Below are positions 7,556 to 15,870 of a DNA stretch of 64,000 bases, piece after piece. The notes below the pieces were generated by a model that had not been told where the DNA came from, did not search any database, and saw nothing but the letters and a program-made list of their open reading frames with translations. Position 1 is the stretch's first letter, and the number at the start of each line of letters is the position of its first letter. The DNA is from Acidobacteriaceae bacterium (GTDB taxonomy: Bacteria; Acidobacteriota; Terriglobia; Terriglobales; Acidobacteriaceae). The translations under genes were made by a program, and so were the position numbers. The stretch spans positions 62,001 to 126,000 of the forward strand of contig PLBY01000079.1 of the NCBI GenBank assembly GCA_003134655.1, read 5' to 3'.

Positions 7556-7640
7556 TTGTTGATTTCTGATTGTTGATTGAAAAACAATCTACGCTGCGCC
7601 GCTATTGAATCAACAATCAGAAATCAGCAATCAACAATTT
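7556..7640. repeat. Long A+T-rich inverted repeat (family F)
   Basis: Left arm TTGTTGATTTCTGATTGTTG (from 7557) and right arm CAACAATCAGAAATCAGCAA (within 7609-7640) can pair over more than 20 bases, with a 29-base loop. The repeated word is TGATTGTTGATT. It could end transcription of the preceding gene or be a mobile palindromic unit. Confidence 0.7.
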
Positions 7641-7690
7641 ACGAATCGACCGTAATCTCCTAAAGCCCAATCCACTATATTGATCGCAGA

Positions 7691-9001
7691 ATGAAAAACA
7701 GCTCTCAAGTCATTGTGCGTCCGGCGCGCAACGTGCGCGGCAGTGTGCGGTTGCCCGGCGACAAATCCATTTCTCACCGCTATGCCATGCTCGCGGGTAT
7801 CGCCGACGGACCATCGCGCCTGGAGAATTATTCGACCGGCGCCGACTGCGCCAGCACGCTCGGATGCATGCGCTCGCTGGGCGTTTCATGGAATCGCAAG
7901 GAAGCCCTGGACAACACCATTGAAGTAGAGGGAAGCGGCCTCTCGCTCGCCGCTCCCGCCAGTTCGCTAGACTGCGGCAACTCCGGTTCGACGATGCGCA
8001 TGTTGAGCGGCATTGTCTCTGGACAGAAGTTCACCAGTGAAATGATCGGGGACGAGTCGCTGTCGCGCCGTCCCATGGCGCGGGTGATCACGCCGCTTAC
8101 GGCGATGGGCGCGCAGATCGCATCGCACGAAGGCAAGCCGCCGCTGCGCATCACGGGCGCGGCGCTGAAAGCCATTGACTACACCATGCCTGTAGCCAGC
8201 GCTCAGGTGAAATCCTGCCTGCTGTTCGCCGGATTATTGGCCGATGGCGAGACGCGCATCGAAGAGCCGCTGCGCACCCGCGACCACGGCGAGGTCGCGC
8301 TGCGCGCCTTCGGAGCAAAACTTGATCGCAAAAGTAGCGGGCAAGGAAATGAAGTGCGCATTCGCGGCGGACAGCGCCTGCGTGGCATCGAAGCCCGCAT
8401 CCCGGGCGATTTGTCGAGCGCGGCATTTTTTCTGTGCGCGGCCGCCTTGTTTCCAGGCTCGCAGCTGACCGTCCCTGGCCTCCTGATGAATCCCACGCGC
8501 GCCCGCCTGCTCGACATCCTGATGCAGATCGGCCTGCGGATTTCAGTTACGCAACTCGATGAGATTCACGGCGAGTTGGTCGGATCGCTGCAGATCGAAG
8601 GCGGACGCCTCACGCAAGCCACGATCGCAGGAGGCGACTCGGCCGCTCTGATCGACGAGATTCCCGTGCTGGCGGCGATCGCTCCCTACTCCGAGAAGGG
8701 AATTGAAGTCCGCGACGCGAAAGAATTGCGCGTGAAGGAATCGGACCGCATCGCCGCCGTCGCTACCAACCTGCGGCTCATGGGCGCACAGGTGGAAGAA
8801 CTCGAAGACGGGTTGAAGATTCCCGGCGGGCAGACGCTCCACGGCGCCGAACTCGACTCCTTCGGCGATCACCGCATCGCCATGGCCTTCGCCGTCGCCG
8901 CTCTGCGGGCCGAGGGCGAAACGCTGATCCGCGGCGCAGAGTCCGCCGCGATTTCGTATCCGGCGTTTTTTCAGACGCTGGAAGAAGTCACCGAACGATA
9001 G
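7691..9001 (+). CDS. aroA: 3-phosphoshikimate 1-carboxyvinyltransferase (EPSP synthase)
   Basis: The enzyme transfers enolpyruvate from PEP to shikimate-3-phosphate, the sixth step of the shikimate pathway, in the cytoplasm. The 436-residue length is standard. The N-terminal substrate loop LPGDKSISHRYAML has the catalytic Lys25. Other signatures are CGNSGSTMRMLSG near residue 97, a double SRRPMARV region, the RVKESDRIAAV motif near 350 and FGDHRIAMAFAVAAL near 395. The two repeated alpha/beta halves are recognisable. A serine in GNSGST follows the active-site loop where many glyphosate-sensitive enzymes have an alanine (GNAGTA/T); I draw no resistance conclusion. It is not in an operon with other aro genes here. 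Confidence 0.95.
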   Translation: MKNSSQVIVRPARNVRGSVRLPGDKSISHRYAMLAGIADGPSRLENYSTGADCASTLGCMRSLGVSWNRKEALDNTIEVEGSGLSLAAPASSLDCGNSGSTMRMLSGIVSGQKFTSEMIGDESLSRRPMARVITPLTAMGAQIASHEGKPPLRITGAALKAIDYTMPVASAQVKSCLLFAGLLADGETRIEEPLRTRDHGEVALRAFGAKLDRKSSGQGNEVRIRGGQRLRGIEARIPGDLSSAAFFLCAAALFPGSQLTVPGLLMNPTRARLLDILMQIGLRISVTQLDEIHGELVGSLQIEGGRLTQATIAGGDSAALIDEIPVLAAIAPYSEKGIEVRDAKELRVKESDRIAAVATNLRLMGAQVEELEDGLKIPGGQTLHGAELDSFGDHRIAMAFAVAALRAEGETLIRGAESAAISYPAFFQTLEEVTER

Positions 9002-9010
9002 GCATGAGGC

Positions 9011-9127
9011 ATGTGGGGACAGCCGCCCTCGGCTGTCCGTCGAGCGTAGCGCGACAGTTTTTCTCGTCCTCCGCCCGACTGCCGGGCTTTGCCCGGCGCG
9101 ACAGCCGAGGGCGGCTGTCGCCACATG
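9011..9127. repeat. Family A palindromes as an inverted pair
   Basis: A forward copy (9011-9041, ATGTGGGGACAGCCGCCCTC) and a reverse copy (9100-9126, ending GGCTGTCGCCACAT) face each other. Between them is a TCGCGCTACGCTCG-like spacer and the small hairpin GCCGGGCTTTGCCCGGC. The whole could fold into one cruciform of about 115 bases. Confidence 0.85.
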
Positions 9128-9285
9128 GTCCATCTCTCTCCAACCCCACTCCGGTAGTAACTTCGGGTCTATTACCACCGTGACCTGCCGTCTCCGCGCA
9201 CGCCATAGAAGAATGGTCCCTGGCCGAGAGGGGCGTTCGCTCTCGATTTCCTTTGGGGTTCAACCATATTTCTAGGGGGTGCGTA

Positions 9286-9726
9286 ATGCGTTCCAAGTGG
9301 ATGCTGTGTGTTGTTCTGGGGCTGTCTTCCGCGGCGTTTGCCAAAGATCCGAAGCCCTATCAGACGGGCAAGTTGCTGCAGATGGATTCCGTGCAGTGCG
9401 GCACGGCGGAGAAAGACTCGACCAGCGTCGCCGCAGAAATGCTGGGCACCGACTCCGGCAGCAAAAAGACCCATGAGCTTCTTTGCCAGGAATATGTGCT
9501 GCAGGCCGAGCGGGTGATCTATCGCATCCGTCCGCGCGATGAGAAGCATCCGGTGCTGCTGCCCGTGGGCGAGCAGGCGCAATTCCGCCTGCAGAAAGAC
9601 AAGATGCTGTTGCGCGTGGAAGATCTCGACAGTAAGGAACGCGAATACATAGTCGTGTCGATGACTCCGCGGTCCGACAGCACGTCGGCAGATGCAACGC
9701 CTTCCCATCTGAATCACCTGCAGTAG
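9286..9726 (+). CDS. Small secreted hypothetical protein
   Basis: A 146-residue protein from the ATG at 9286. The open frame extends to 9253, but the signal peptide SKWMLCVVLGLSSAAFAKD starts here, and an AGGGGGT ribosome site lies about 7 bases upstream. The mature part has two cysteines (SVQCGTAE and ELLCQEYV), which could form a disulfide. Its C-terminal half looks like a beta-strand domain: VIYRIRPRDEKHPVLLPVGE, then AQFRLQKDKMLLRVEDLD. No named family is recognised. A strong terminator-like hairpin follows 26 bases after the stop. Confidence 0.65.
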   Translation: MRSKWMLCVVLGLSSAAFAKDPKPYQTGKLLQMDSVQCGTAEKDSTSVAAEMLGTDSGSKKTHELLCQEYVLQAERVIYRIRPRDEKHPVLLPVGEQAQFRLQKDKMLLRVEDLDSKEREYIVVSMTPRSDSTSADATPSHLNHLQ

Positions 9727-9751
9727 CGCATTTTCCAGACCTTGAGATGCT

Positions 9752-9785
9752 ACGGCGCGGAGCCTGATCCGCGCCGTTTCTTTTG
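9752..9785 (+). terminator. Rho-independent terminator after 9286-9726
   Basis: A perfect 10-bp stem ACGGCGCGGA (9752-9761) / TCCGCGCCGT (9768-9777) with a 6-base loop is followed by TTCTTTT. Confidence 0.8.
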
Positions 9786-9829
9786 GTTCCATTCGAGGTC
9801 GGGCTGTCCGGCCGCTCCTGCCTGGCGGA

Positions 9830-9893
9830 AAAGCCCCACCCTTCGACTTCGCTCAGGGCAGGCTTTCTCGCAAGAAACGCGAGAAATGGGGCA
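9830..9893. repeat. Dispersed palindrome, family D, copy 1 (intergenic)
   Basis: The unit reads from CCCCACCCTTCGACTTCGCT through CAGGGCAGGCTTTCTCG and AAACGCGAGAAA to TGGGGCAC. The ends CCCCA/TGGGG and the inner TTTCTCGC/GCGAGAAA pair. Relatives lie at 51818-51880 and 43172-43211, both inside reading frames. The shorter word CGGCAAGCTCAGGGCAGG lies at 35186-35203. Confidence 0.75.
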
Positions 9894-10023
9894 CCCGTCG
9901 GTTCCCTCGAAGCTCGAAATCCATCACGTCTTCATGTGACCCGTATCACGGCACAGCCTTTCTTATTCCTCCACACTGAAAAGTTCGAAACGCGGATCTC
10001 TTCCGCCAACAGGACAGGTTCAG

Positions 10024-11769
10024 GTGGATGCCCATCCACAACGCTATGTGAACCCGTGGGTCGTCACCGTCTCGGTGATGCTGGCGACCTTCATGGAGGT
10101 GCTCGACACCACCGTCGTTAACGTTTCGATTCCCCACATTGCCGGAAACCTGGCTGCGACGAATGAGGAAGGCACGTGGGTGGTCACGTCGTACCTGGTT
10201 TCGAACGCGATCGTGCTGCCGATCTCCGGCTGGCTGGCGAACCGCTTGGGTCGCAAGCGCCTGCTGCTGGCTTGCGTCGCGGGATTCACTGTGACGTCTC
10301 TCTGCTGCGGCCTCGCTACATCACTGACGCAGCTGATTATTTTTCGTGTGCTGCAAGGCTTGACCGGCGGCGGACTGCAGCCTCTGGCCCAGGCGATTCT
10401 CCTGGAAACTTTCCCCAAGGAGCGCCACGGTCACGCCATGGCGGCCTTCGGCATCGGCATTCTGCTGGCGCCGATCCTCGGGCCGACGCTCGGCGGATGG
10501 ATCACCGACAATTACAGCTGGCGCTGGATCTTTTATCTCAACTTGCCCGTCGGCGCACTGTCCCTGTTCCTCATGAACAAGTTTGTTTTCGATCCCCATT
10601 ACGTGAAGCGCAGCAGTGGCACCCGGGTTGATCTTTGGGGAATCGGTTTTCTGGCGGTGGGCATTGGCTCGCTGCAGATTCTGCTCGACACTGGACAGCG
10701 GAAGGATTGGTTTTCGTCGCACTACATTCAGACATTCGCCGCGCTGTGCGCGTTTGGATTGGTAGCACTGATCATCCGTGAGTTGATGACCGATCATCCC
10801 GTGGTGGATTTGCGTGTGCTCCGGGACCGGTCATTCAGTGCTGGGGTGTTTCTGATCAGCATGCTGGGCTTTGTGCTCTACGCCAGCCTGGTCTTGCTGC
10901 CGCTCTACCTGCAGACGCTCATGGGATATCCCGCGTACAACTCGGGCCTGGCGCTGTCTCCGCGCGGCATCGGCGCGCTGCTGTTCACTCCGCTGGCGGG
11001 TCACCTCACCACCAAGATGGACCCGCGGCGGCTGCTCGTGGTCGGTATGGTGCTCGGCTCGATCACTATGTTCCAGCTCTCCGGACTCAATCTCTACGCC
11101 GGGTTCTGGGACATCTTCTGGGCGCAGGTCCTGCAGGGAGTGGCACTTAGCTTTCTGTTCATTCCGCTCATGTCGCTGGCGATGTCGCATATCTCGCCAC
11201 AGAAAATGGGAAACGCGACCAGCATCTTCAACTTAATGCGCAACATCGGCGGCAGCGTGGGCATCGCCCTGATGACCACGTTCCTGGCCCGGCGCTCCCA
11301 GGTGCACCAGAACCATCTGGTGGCGAACATCACCGCGGGCAGCCCGCAGACTGCAAGACTGCTGCAGGGACTGCGGGCGAACTTCGTCGCGCACGGGGTC
11401 GACGGCGTCACAGCCGCACACAAGGCCCTGGGCGCAGTCTATGGCATGGTGCAACAGCACGCGGCCATGCTCGCGTTTGTCGAAGCCTTCTGGGTGATGG
11501 GAGTCGTGTTCCTGCTGATGCTGGCTTTCCTGCCGATGCTGCAGTATTCCAAGAAGGCGCGTGCTGCCACGCCAGTGGCCGAACCGGAGAAGGGCATCCT
11601 TCAGCCCGAGAAGCCCGATGCCTGGACGAATGCTGCCGAGCACGAGGCCTACGACGAAGAGCACGACCTGGTGCTGCAGGCTTTCGCTCTCGTTCATCCC
11701 TTTCCGTTGAGAGAGCCTTGCTTCTCAGGGGCGAAAGGTCGTCGATTACACGTGGGGAAGTGTGAATGA
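10024..11769 (+). CDS. DHA2-family (EmrB/QacA-type) multidrug MFS exporter
   Basis: A 581-residue membrane transporter with about 14 hydrophobic helices, typical of drug:H+ antiporter family 2. The signature LDTTVVNVSIPHIAGNL in helix 1 (about residues 28-44), WVVTSYLVSNAIVLPISGWL, RLGRKR in the first loop and RVLQGLTGGGLQPL in helix 4 all fit EmrB-like pumps. The start drawn is a GTG at 10024 with an AGGAC upstream. The C-terminal tail after the last helix is about 60 residues long and charged, longer than usual. EmrB partners normally include a periplasmic adaptor (EmrA); none is beside it, so the outer-membrane link is unclear. Confidence 0.9.
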   Translation: MDAHPQRYVNPWVVTVSVMLATFMEVLDTTVVNVSIPHIAGNLAATNEEGTWVVTSYLVSNAIVLPISGWLANRLGRKRLLLACVAGFTVTSLCCGLATSLTQLIIFRVLQGLTGGGLQPLAQAILLETFPKERHGHAMAAFGIGILLAPILGPTLGGWITDNYSWRWIFYLNLPVGALSLFLMNKFVFDPHYVKRSSGTRVDLWGIGFLAVGIGSLQILLDTGQRKDWFSSHYIQTFAALCAFGLVALIIRELMTDHPVVDLRVLRDRSFSAGVFLISMLGFVLYASLVLLPLYLQTLMGYPAYNSGLALSPRGIGALLFTPLAGHLTTKMDPRRLLVVGMVLGSITMFQLSGLNLYAGFWDIFWAQVLQGVALSFLFIPLMSLAMSHISPQKMGNATSIFNLMRNIGGSVGIALMTTFLARRSQVHQNHLVANITAGSPQTARLLQGLRANFVAHGVDGVTAAHKALGAVYGMVQQHAAMLAFVEAFWVMGVVFLLMLAFLPMLQYSKKARAATPVAEPEKGILQPEKPDAWTNAAEHEAYDEEHDLVLQAFALVHPFPLREPCFSGAKGRRLHVGKCE

Positions 11770-11927
11770 GTGTAATGGGGATGTTACGACAGTCACGCGA
11801 ACTGTGGCGGTCGTAGGCCGTACACTTGAAACGGCGCACTCACGCGAAAATGCATGATTCCCCGTCATGCCCTCTGATACCCGCTGCAATCACGTTCGGG
11901 AATTCTTAATGAGCCGCAGGCCAGAAT

Positions 11928-12851
11928 ATGTTTGAGAGCTTAGACCCTTACGAGCGAACGGTGCATCGTCGATGGCCGCTTCTGATGTACAGCACTTGGG
12001 CCGTCGTAGGTCTTCTTTTTCTAATTCTGGAGGTACGAAAGCATGGCTTTTCCCAACCATTCTGGCTTGTCGTCCTGGCCGCCGTGTTCTTGCTATCTTC
12101 GACCTGGCTAGTAACAACCCTCAGATTGACAGTTCTACCGACCTGGCGCGAGGTTCGCGTTCGCCATATCATTCTGCTCTTGCCCATGTTCATCTTCGGG
12201 CACACGGACACGATCGTGCCGAATTCGAAGATTTACGCGGACCCTACCGAAATTCTTCGAGCGGCAGGCAACGGCGATTTAGAGAGGACCCGGCTATTGC
12301 TCAGGCGCAATCCTAGCCTGGTATTTACTAAAAACAGCGAAGGCTTCACCGCTCTCCATTACGCAGCGTTCCATGGCTACTTGGAAATCGCCAGATTACT
12401 GCTAGCCGAGACCGCCGATGTGAATGCAAAGACTGGCAAAGGCGCTACTCCTCTACACTATGCTGTGTGGTATGGCCACAAGGAAACTGTGCAACTCCTG
12501 CTATCGAAGCAAGCCGACGTGGATGTCCGAGATGGAATCGGACGCACGCCCTTGTATGACGCTGCGGCAATCGGTCAGATCGAAGAGGTCGGGATGCTTC
12601 TGGCCGCCAAGGCCGACGTTAATGCAAGAACCCTTCGCGGCGATACGGCACTAAGCGTGGCAGCTTCTGACGGATATGAGGATGTCGCGCGGTTGCTGAT
12701 CGACAACGGGGCAAACGTTAACGACGCAGACATCAATGGCTGTACGGCCCTATACTGGGCGCGGATAAGGAGACACGAGCGCATCGAGGATTTACTACGC
12801 CAGCACGGTGGCTTAGAACCGTGTTCAAAACCCGAGTCGCCCTCTCGTTGA
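11928..12851 (+). CDS. Membrane-anchored ankyrin-repeat protein
   Basis: A 307-residue protein. The N-terminal 95 residues hold two or three hydrophobic helices (MYSTWAVVGLLFLILEV, PFWLVVLAAVFLLSSTW and a possible third, IILLLPMFIFG). From about residue 105 to 295 there are five to six ankyrin repeats with the classic pattern: EGFTALHYAAFHGYLEIARLL, GATPLHYAVWYGHKETVQLL, GRTPLYDAAAIGQIEEVGML, GDTALSVAASDGYEDVARLL and GCTALYWARIRRHERIEDLL. Ankyrin domains bind proteins; the partner is unknown. The genes on both sides are unrelated, and this gene has somewhat lower G+C and more ordinary codons than its neighbours, so recent acquisition is possible. Confidence 0.8.
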   Translation: MFESLDPYERTVHRRWPLLMYSTWAVVGLLFLILEVRKHGFSQPFWLVVLAAVFLLSSTWLVTTLRLTVLPTWREVRVRHIILLLPMFIFGHTDTIVPNSKIYADPTEILRAAGNGDLERTRLLLRRNPSLVFTKNSEGFTALHYAAFHGYLEIARLLLAETADVNAKTGKGATPLHYAVWYGHKETVQLLLSKQADVDVRDGIGRTPLYDAAAIGQIEEVGMLLAAKADVNARTLRGDTALSVAASDGYEDVARLLIDNGANVNDADINGCTALYWARIRRHERIEDLLRQHGGLEPCSKPESPSR

Positions 12852-13154
12852 TGTTCACGGTACAGGGACCATCACCATCAACTATTGCTAACAGGCCTTA
12901 TCACAACTTTGCGCCTTTTGTTCGCCAGACAGGTGCCAGCTACGGCTTAGATTGCAATATTGGCCGCAAAGTTTTTTTCGAACGACCTTTAGCCCCTTGC
13001 TCTCTACCATGACGTAGCCGTAGAACCCGCAGTCGACTTCAGTTAGGCAACCGTCAATCTGCCTCCCGGCTGTGATAAAGTATTGCCCACCGCAAACGCT
13101 GGCTGTGGAGCTGGCTGAATCCACGCAGGTTTCGTCGTGCCGAAGGAGTGATCC
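12852..13154. other. Gap without recognised features
   Basis: These 303 bases between the ankyrin and CBS genes show no open frame, repeat or terminator that I can support. Only the GAAGGAGTGATCC ribosome site of the CBS gene is clear at the right end. Confidence 0.5.
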
Positions 13155-13565
13155 ATGAAGACCCTCCGCGAACTCGTGAAAGACCGCAAGCTTTATTCCG
13201 TCGAAGCTACCCGCACCGTGCTCGAGGCTGCGCGTTTCATGATGGAGCACAACATCGGCGCGCTGCCCGTGCTGCGCAACGGCGAACTGGTGGGCATCCT
13301 GTCGGAACGCGACATCATGAACCGAGTCGTGGCGGTGGGGCGCACTCCGGGAACGACCGCGGTGTCGGAAGTCATGACCGCTAACCCGCGCGCCGTGCCC
13401 GCCGATGAGACCATCGAGGAGTGCCTGTTCATCATGCGGGAGTTCGGATTCCGCCATCTCCCCATCGTCGACGGCAAAGAGTTGAAGGGACTAGTCTCGC
13501 TTCGCGATGTGCTCATCCACGAGGCCGCGGAGATCGAGCGCATGTCGCGCAAAGCCGCAAGTTAA
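13155..13565 (+). CDS. Tandem CBS-domain protein
   Basis: A 136-residue cytoplasmic protein made of two CBS domains and nothing else. The first covers about residues 8-66 (VLEAARFMMEHNIGALPV, VGILSERDIMNRV); the second covers about 74-130 (VMTANPRAVPADETIEECL, GFRHLPIVDG, GLVSLRDVL). The pair should form one Bateman module that binds an adenosine nucleotide. Stand-alone CBS proteins of this size are common in soil bacteria and usually act as energy or redox sensors for a partner protein. A GAAGGAG ribosome site fixes the start. Confidence 0.9.
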   Translation: MKTLRELVKDRKLYSVEATRTVLEAARFMMEHNIGALPVLRNGELVGILSERDIMNRVVAVGRTPGTTAVSEVMTANPRAVPADETIEECLFIMREFGFRHLPIVDGKELKGLVSLRDVLIHEAAEIERMSRKAAS

Positions 13566-13567
13566 GG

Positions 13568-13682
13568 GGCTTCCGGCTTCCGCTATCCGGCTTCCGGAAT
13601 ACCAAAGCCAGCAGGCTGACATTCGTCACTAACTTTCCACCGCCGCGCCTTCCGGAAGCCGAACGCCGGAAGCCGGAAGCCG
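13568..13682. repeat. GGAAGCC-type repeat (family C), copy 2, two facing arms
   Basis: GGCTTCCGGCTTCC (13568 on) and CCGGCTTCCGG (13587-13597) face TCCGGAAGCCG plus AACGCCGGAAGCCGGAAGCC (13650-13681). The arms can pair across about 50 bases. The unit separates two convergent genes and may serve as a two-way stop structure. Confidence 0.7.
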
Positions 13683-13690
13683 TCTTTTCA

Positions 13691-14446
13691 CTATCGCTTC
13701 CGCAGCATCACTTCTCCCGGCTTGGGCGGAAGCTTGAAGGGGAACTCGAACATCTTTCCGTCGAACGGGACGCGCAGGATGAATTCTTCCTGCTTCTTCC
13801 ATCCGCCGATCCACTTGCTCTGGGCGCTGAACAGCACCCAGCCCCTGATCTCGGGATTGTCCGGTCCCAGCCGCGTGGCCCGCAAACTGTTCTTGCCGAC
13901 AAACTCCTGCAGTTCCGCCGAGTCTTTCAGAAACGCCCGCACGAAGGCCTCTTTTTCTTCTTTCTTTTCCGGATGTTTCCCCACCTCGCGTTCGGTCTGG
14001 TGATTGAGTTCGTCAGCGTCGTTCTGGACTTTTTCGGAGAAGGAATCCGGATCAAGCGACGTCTGCACCACCTGGAAGTGTTTTACGAACTCGAGGGAGA
14101 TATTGTCGGTGGCGAAATCGAGCGATCCCTGGCCGCGATAACGCACGTCGAGCAGCACGCCGAAGAAGGGCTCGTGCCGGCGGTGAACTTTTTCCAACTC
14201 CTGGGAATCGACGGCCAGCGTGATGCCGGCATCGTCGGACCACAGCCCGTAGCGATATTTGCCGTCATCGTCGCGCGAGAAGGTGCAGCCGGGACGCGCT
14301 TCGTCCCAACGCACCGCAGGAATTTTTTCCTTGTTCCCGGGCGGGCCAGCGTGCCCCGCGTCCGGTTGCAGCAGGGAAGCCGCAGCCAGCACCAGTGTTA
14401 CCGCGACGATCAGCACCCGCGGGTTGCTATGCGAGGGCCGATGCAT
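13691..14446 (-). CDS. Secreted hypothetical protein
   Basis: A 251-residue protein with a signal peptide (VLIVAVTLVLAAASLLQPDAGHA, cleavage near residue 33). No family was recognised. Visible features are RWDEARPGCTFSRDDDGKYRYGLWSDDAGITLAVDSQELEKV near residues 45-86, a central charged helical part (EVGKHPEKKEEKEAFVRAF) and a C-terminal beta-rich stretch (RGWVLFSAQSKWIGGW, then FILRVPFDGKMFEFPFKLP). The single cysteine in PGCTF excludes an internal disulfide. It ends 3 bases downstream of the stop of the Ig-like gene at 14450, so the two are probably cotranscribed. Confidence 0.65.
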   Translation of the reverse strand: MHRPSHSNPRVLIVAVTLVLAAASLLQPDAGHAGPPGNKEKIPAVRWDEARPGCTFSRDDDGKYRYGLWSDDAGITLAVDSQELEKVHRRHEPFFGVLLDVRYRGQGSLDFATDNISLEFVKHFQVVQTSLDPDSFSEKVQNDADELNHQTEREVGKHPEKKEEKEAFVRAFLKDSAELQEFVGKNSLRATRLGPDNPEIRGWVLFSAQSKWIGGWKKQEEFILRVPFDGKMFEFPFKLPPKPGEVMLRKR

Positions 14447-14449
14447 AAC

Positions 14450-15574
14450 TCAATTCGTCGGTGAGGTGACCGTTAGGGTGACCGAGGGATTTGCGGTGGT
14501 GGTAGAGCCCGTGTTGCTCGCAGCGTTGCCCTCGGAGTCGACGCCGGTCACGGTGAAAGTGTAGGTATTGTTGGGAGTCACTCCGTTGGGCGTTGTCGTG
14601 GTGGTCGCGGTGTTAGAGCATGCTGGCATCAGGAACAATGCGCCGGTGATCACAAAAAGAGCCAGCAGTCCCCAGGCTTTTCTGGATCGCTTTCCACCCA
14701 CCGCCGCGCCCAGGCCCACCAGTCCCAGCATGGGGATGGTCAGCCACAGAGCGTAGAAGGTCCGGGGAGGAGCCGCGGAACCGATGATTACAGGGCCAAA
14801 CGTGTTGATTGTGATGGTGGAGGTGGCGGATCCCGTTCCGGATACAGGCAAGCTAGTGAGGCCGCTCGGATAAGTGAACAAGCAGATTGGAGGAATTGTG
14901 ACCAACGGGGTGACTGAACTGCAGGAAAGAGTAATCCCTGGTTTGCCCGTTGTGTTATACCCGTTAATCGGATTGACGCTGACGATCCCTTGCCCTCCGT
15001 TACCCGCGGGCACGGAGGTGGGCGTCACGGCTCTAGTTACGGAGATGGTGAACTGGGGAGCGACCGCCAGAACGGTGACCGTCTGCGCTTGTGTGGTGAC
15101 GGTCTGTGAGCCCGAAGTCCCCGTGATGGTGATGGCGTAAGCAATCGTAGTCGTGTCGAGCTGGGTGGTGATCGTGGCCGAAGCGCTGGCCGGGGCGTTT
15201 ACCGTTGCGGGACTCACCGCGCATGCCGGAGGATCCGTAAAGGTCGACGGTATCACCTGGCAGCTTAGATTGACGGTGCCAGTGAAGCCGCCGACCGACC
15301 CAACGGTAACGATCGCCGACGAAGTACCCTCGGGAGGTACCGCCACGGGCGAAAACGCAGTCGCGTCCAGGGTGAAGCTCTGCGCCGTGGCCGCGGTCGG
15401 TAGGCTCAAGAGTGCCGCCAACAGGCAAAGGGCCGCGAGACTGGTGCGTGCGCCGCGCAGGAAAACCCCAAGCTGCGACGGCTGGGATTGCGACGGATCG
15501 GACTTCATTCCGGACCTGGTTTCGGACTTCATTTCGGACGTTGTTCGTGACTTCGAGGTTTCGGATTTCAACAT
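14450..15574 (-). CDS. Secreted Ig-like protein with C-terminal membrane module
   Basis: A 374-residue exported protein from the ATG at 15574; later ATGs at 15532 and 15508 would shorten an odd N-terminal extension that precedes the signal peptide (LAALCLLAALLSLPTAATA). Two Ig-like domains follow (FTLDATAFSPVAVPPEGTSS with VNLSCQV, and FTISVTRAVTPTSVPAGNGG with GITLSC). The C-terminal part repeats a layout seen in the next gene: FYALWLTIPMLGLVGLG, a basic stretch GKRSRKAW, a second helix ending LFLMPAC, a T-rich linker and a last strand domain (YTFTVTGVDSEG to SVTLTVTSP). Probable cell-envelope location. The DNA of the extension contains four 12-bp tandem units. Confidence 0.75.
   Translation of the reverse strand: MLKSETSKSRTTSEMKSETRSGMKSDPSQSQPSQLGVFLRGARTSLAALCLLAALLSLPTAATAQSFTLDATAFSPVAVPPEGTSSAIVTVGSVGGFTGTVNLSCQVIPSTFTDPPACAVSPATVNAPASASATITTQLDTTTIAYAITITGTSGSQTVTTQAQTVTVLAVAPQFTISVTRAVTPTSVPAGNGGQGIVSVNPINGYNTTGKPGITLSCSSVTPLVTIPPICLFTYPSGLTSLPVSGTGSATSTITINTFGPVIIGSAAPPRTFYALWLTIPMLGLVGLGAAVGGKRSRKAWGLLALFVITGALFLMPACSNTATTTTTPNGVTPNNTYTFTVTGVDSEGNAASNTGSTTTANPSVTLTVTSPTN
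15498..15545. repeat. Four tandem 12-bp units
   Basis: TCGGACTTCATT (15498-15509), CCGGACCTGGTT (15510-15521), TCGGACTTCATT (15522-15533) and TCGGACGTTGTT (15534-15545) follow each other without gap. They lie at the 5' end of the Ig-like gene, on its N-terminal extension. Confidence 0.85.
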
Positions 15575-15821
15575 GAGCAGGTTTCGGTTCAACTAGCTTC
15601 GATTCCCAAGACATCCCAAAGGCTGCCCGGCTGACGGTAAACCGTCCATCGCCACACCCGCAGGGATGACCAACGCCAACGGCGCAAAAATCCACTTCAT
15701 TTTACCGCAGACATTTCCCGCAGAGCCACGGGACACAGTTCCCCGGAATCACTCCCACGGAATCTTCCATACTACCATCATGCGGTGATGAAGCCGGGGT
15801 GGGCTGTCCGGTGCAAAGAAG

Positions 15822-15853
15822 AACGGCCGTCTCCCGCGTGGAAGACGGCCGTT
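15822..15853 (-). terminator. Terminator-like hairpin after the SBBP gene
   Basis: An 11-bp perfect stem AACGGCCGTCT (15822-15832) / AGACGGCCGTT (15843-15853) lies 18 bases beyond the stop of the minus-strand gene 15871-18681. On that strand it is followed by CTTCTTTGC. Confidence 0.7.
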
Positions 15854-15870
15854 GGGATTGGTGCGTGGTG

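Noticed and set aside
15033-15695. Alternative frame with the VRNEVRNQVRNEVR series
   Set aside because: The periodic part is striking, but the rest of that frame has no signal peptide or domain; the annotated frame carries both.
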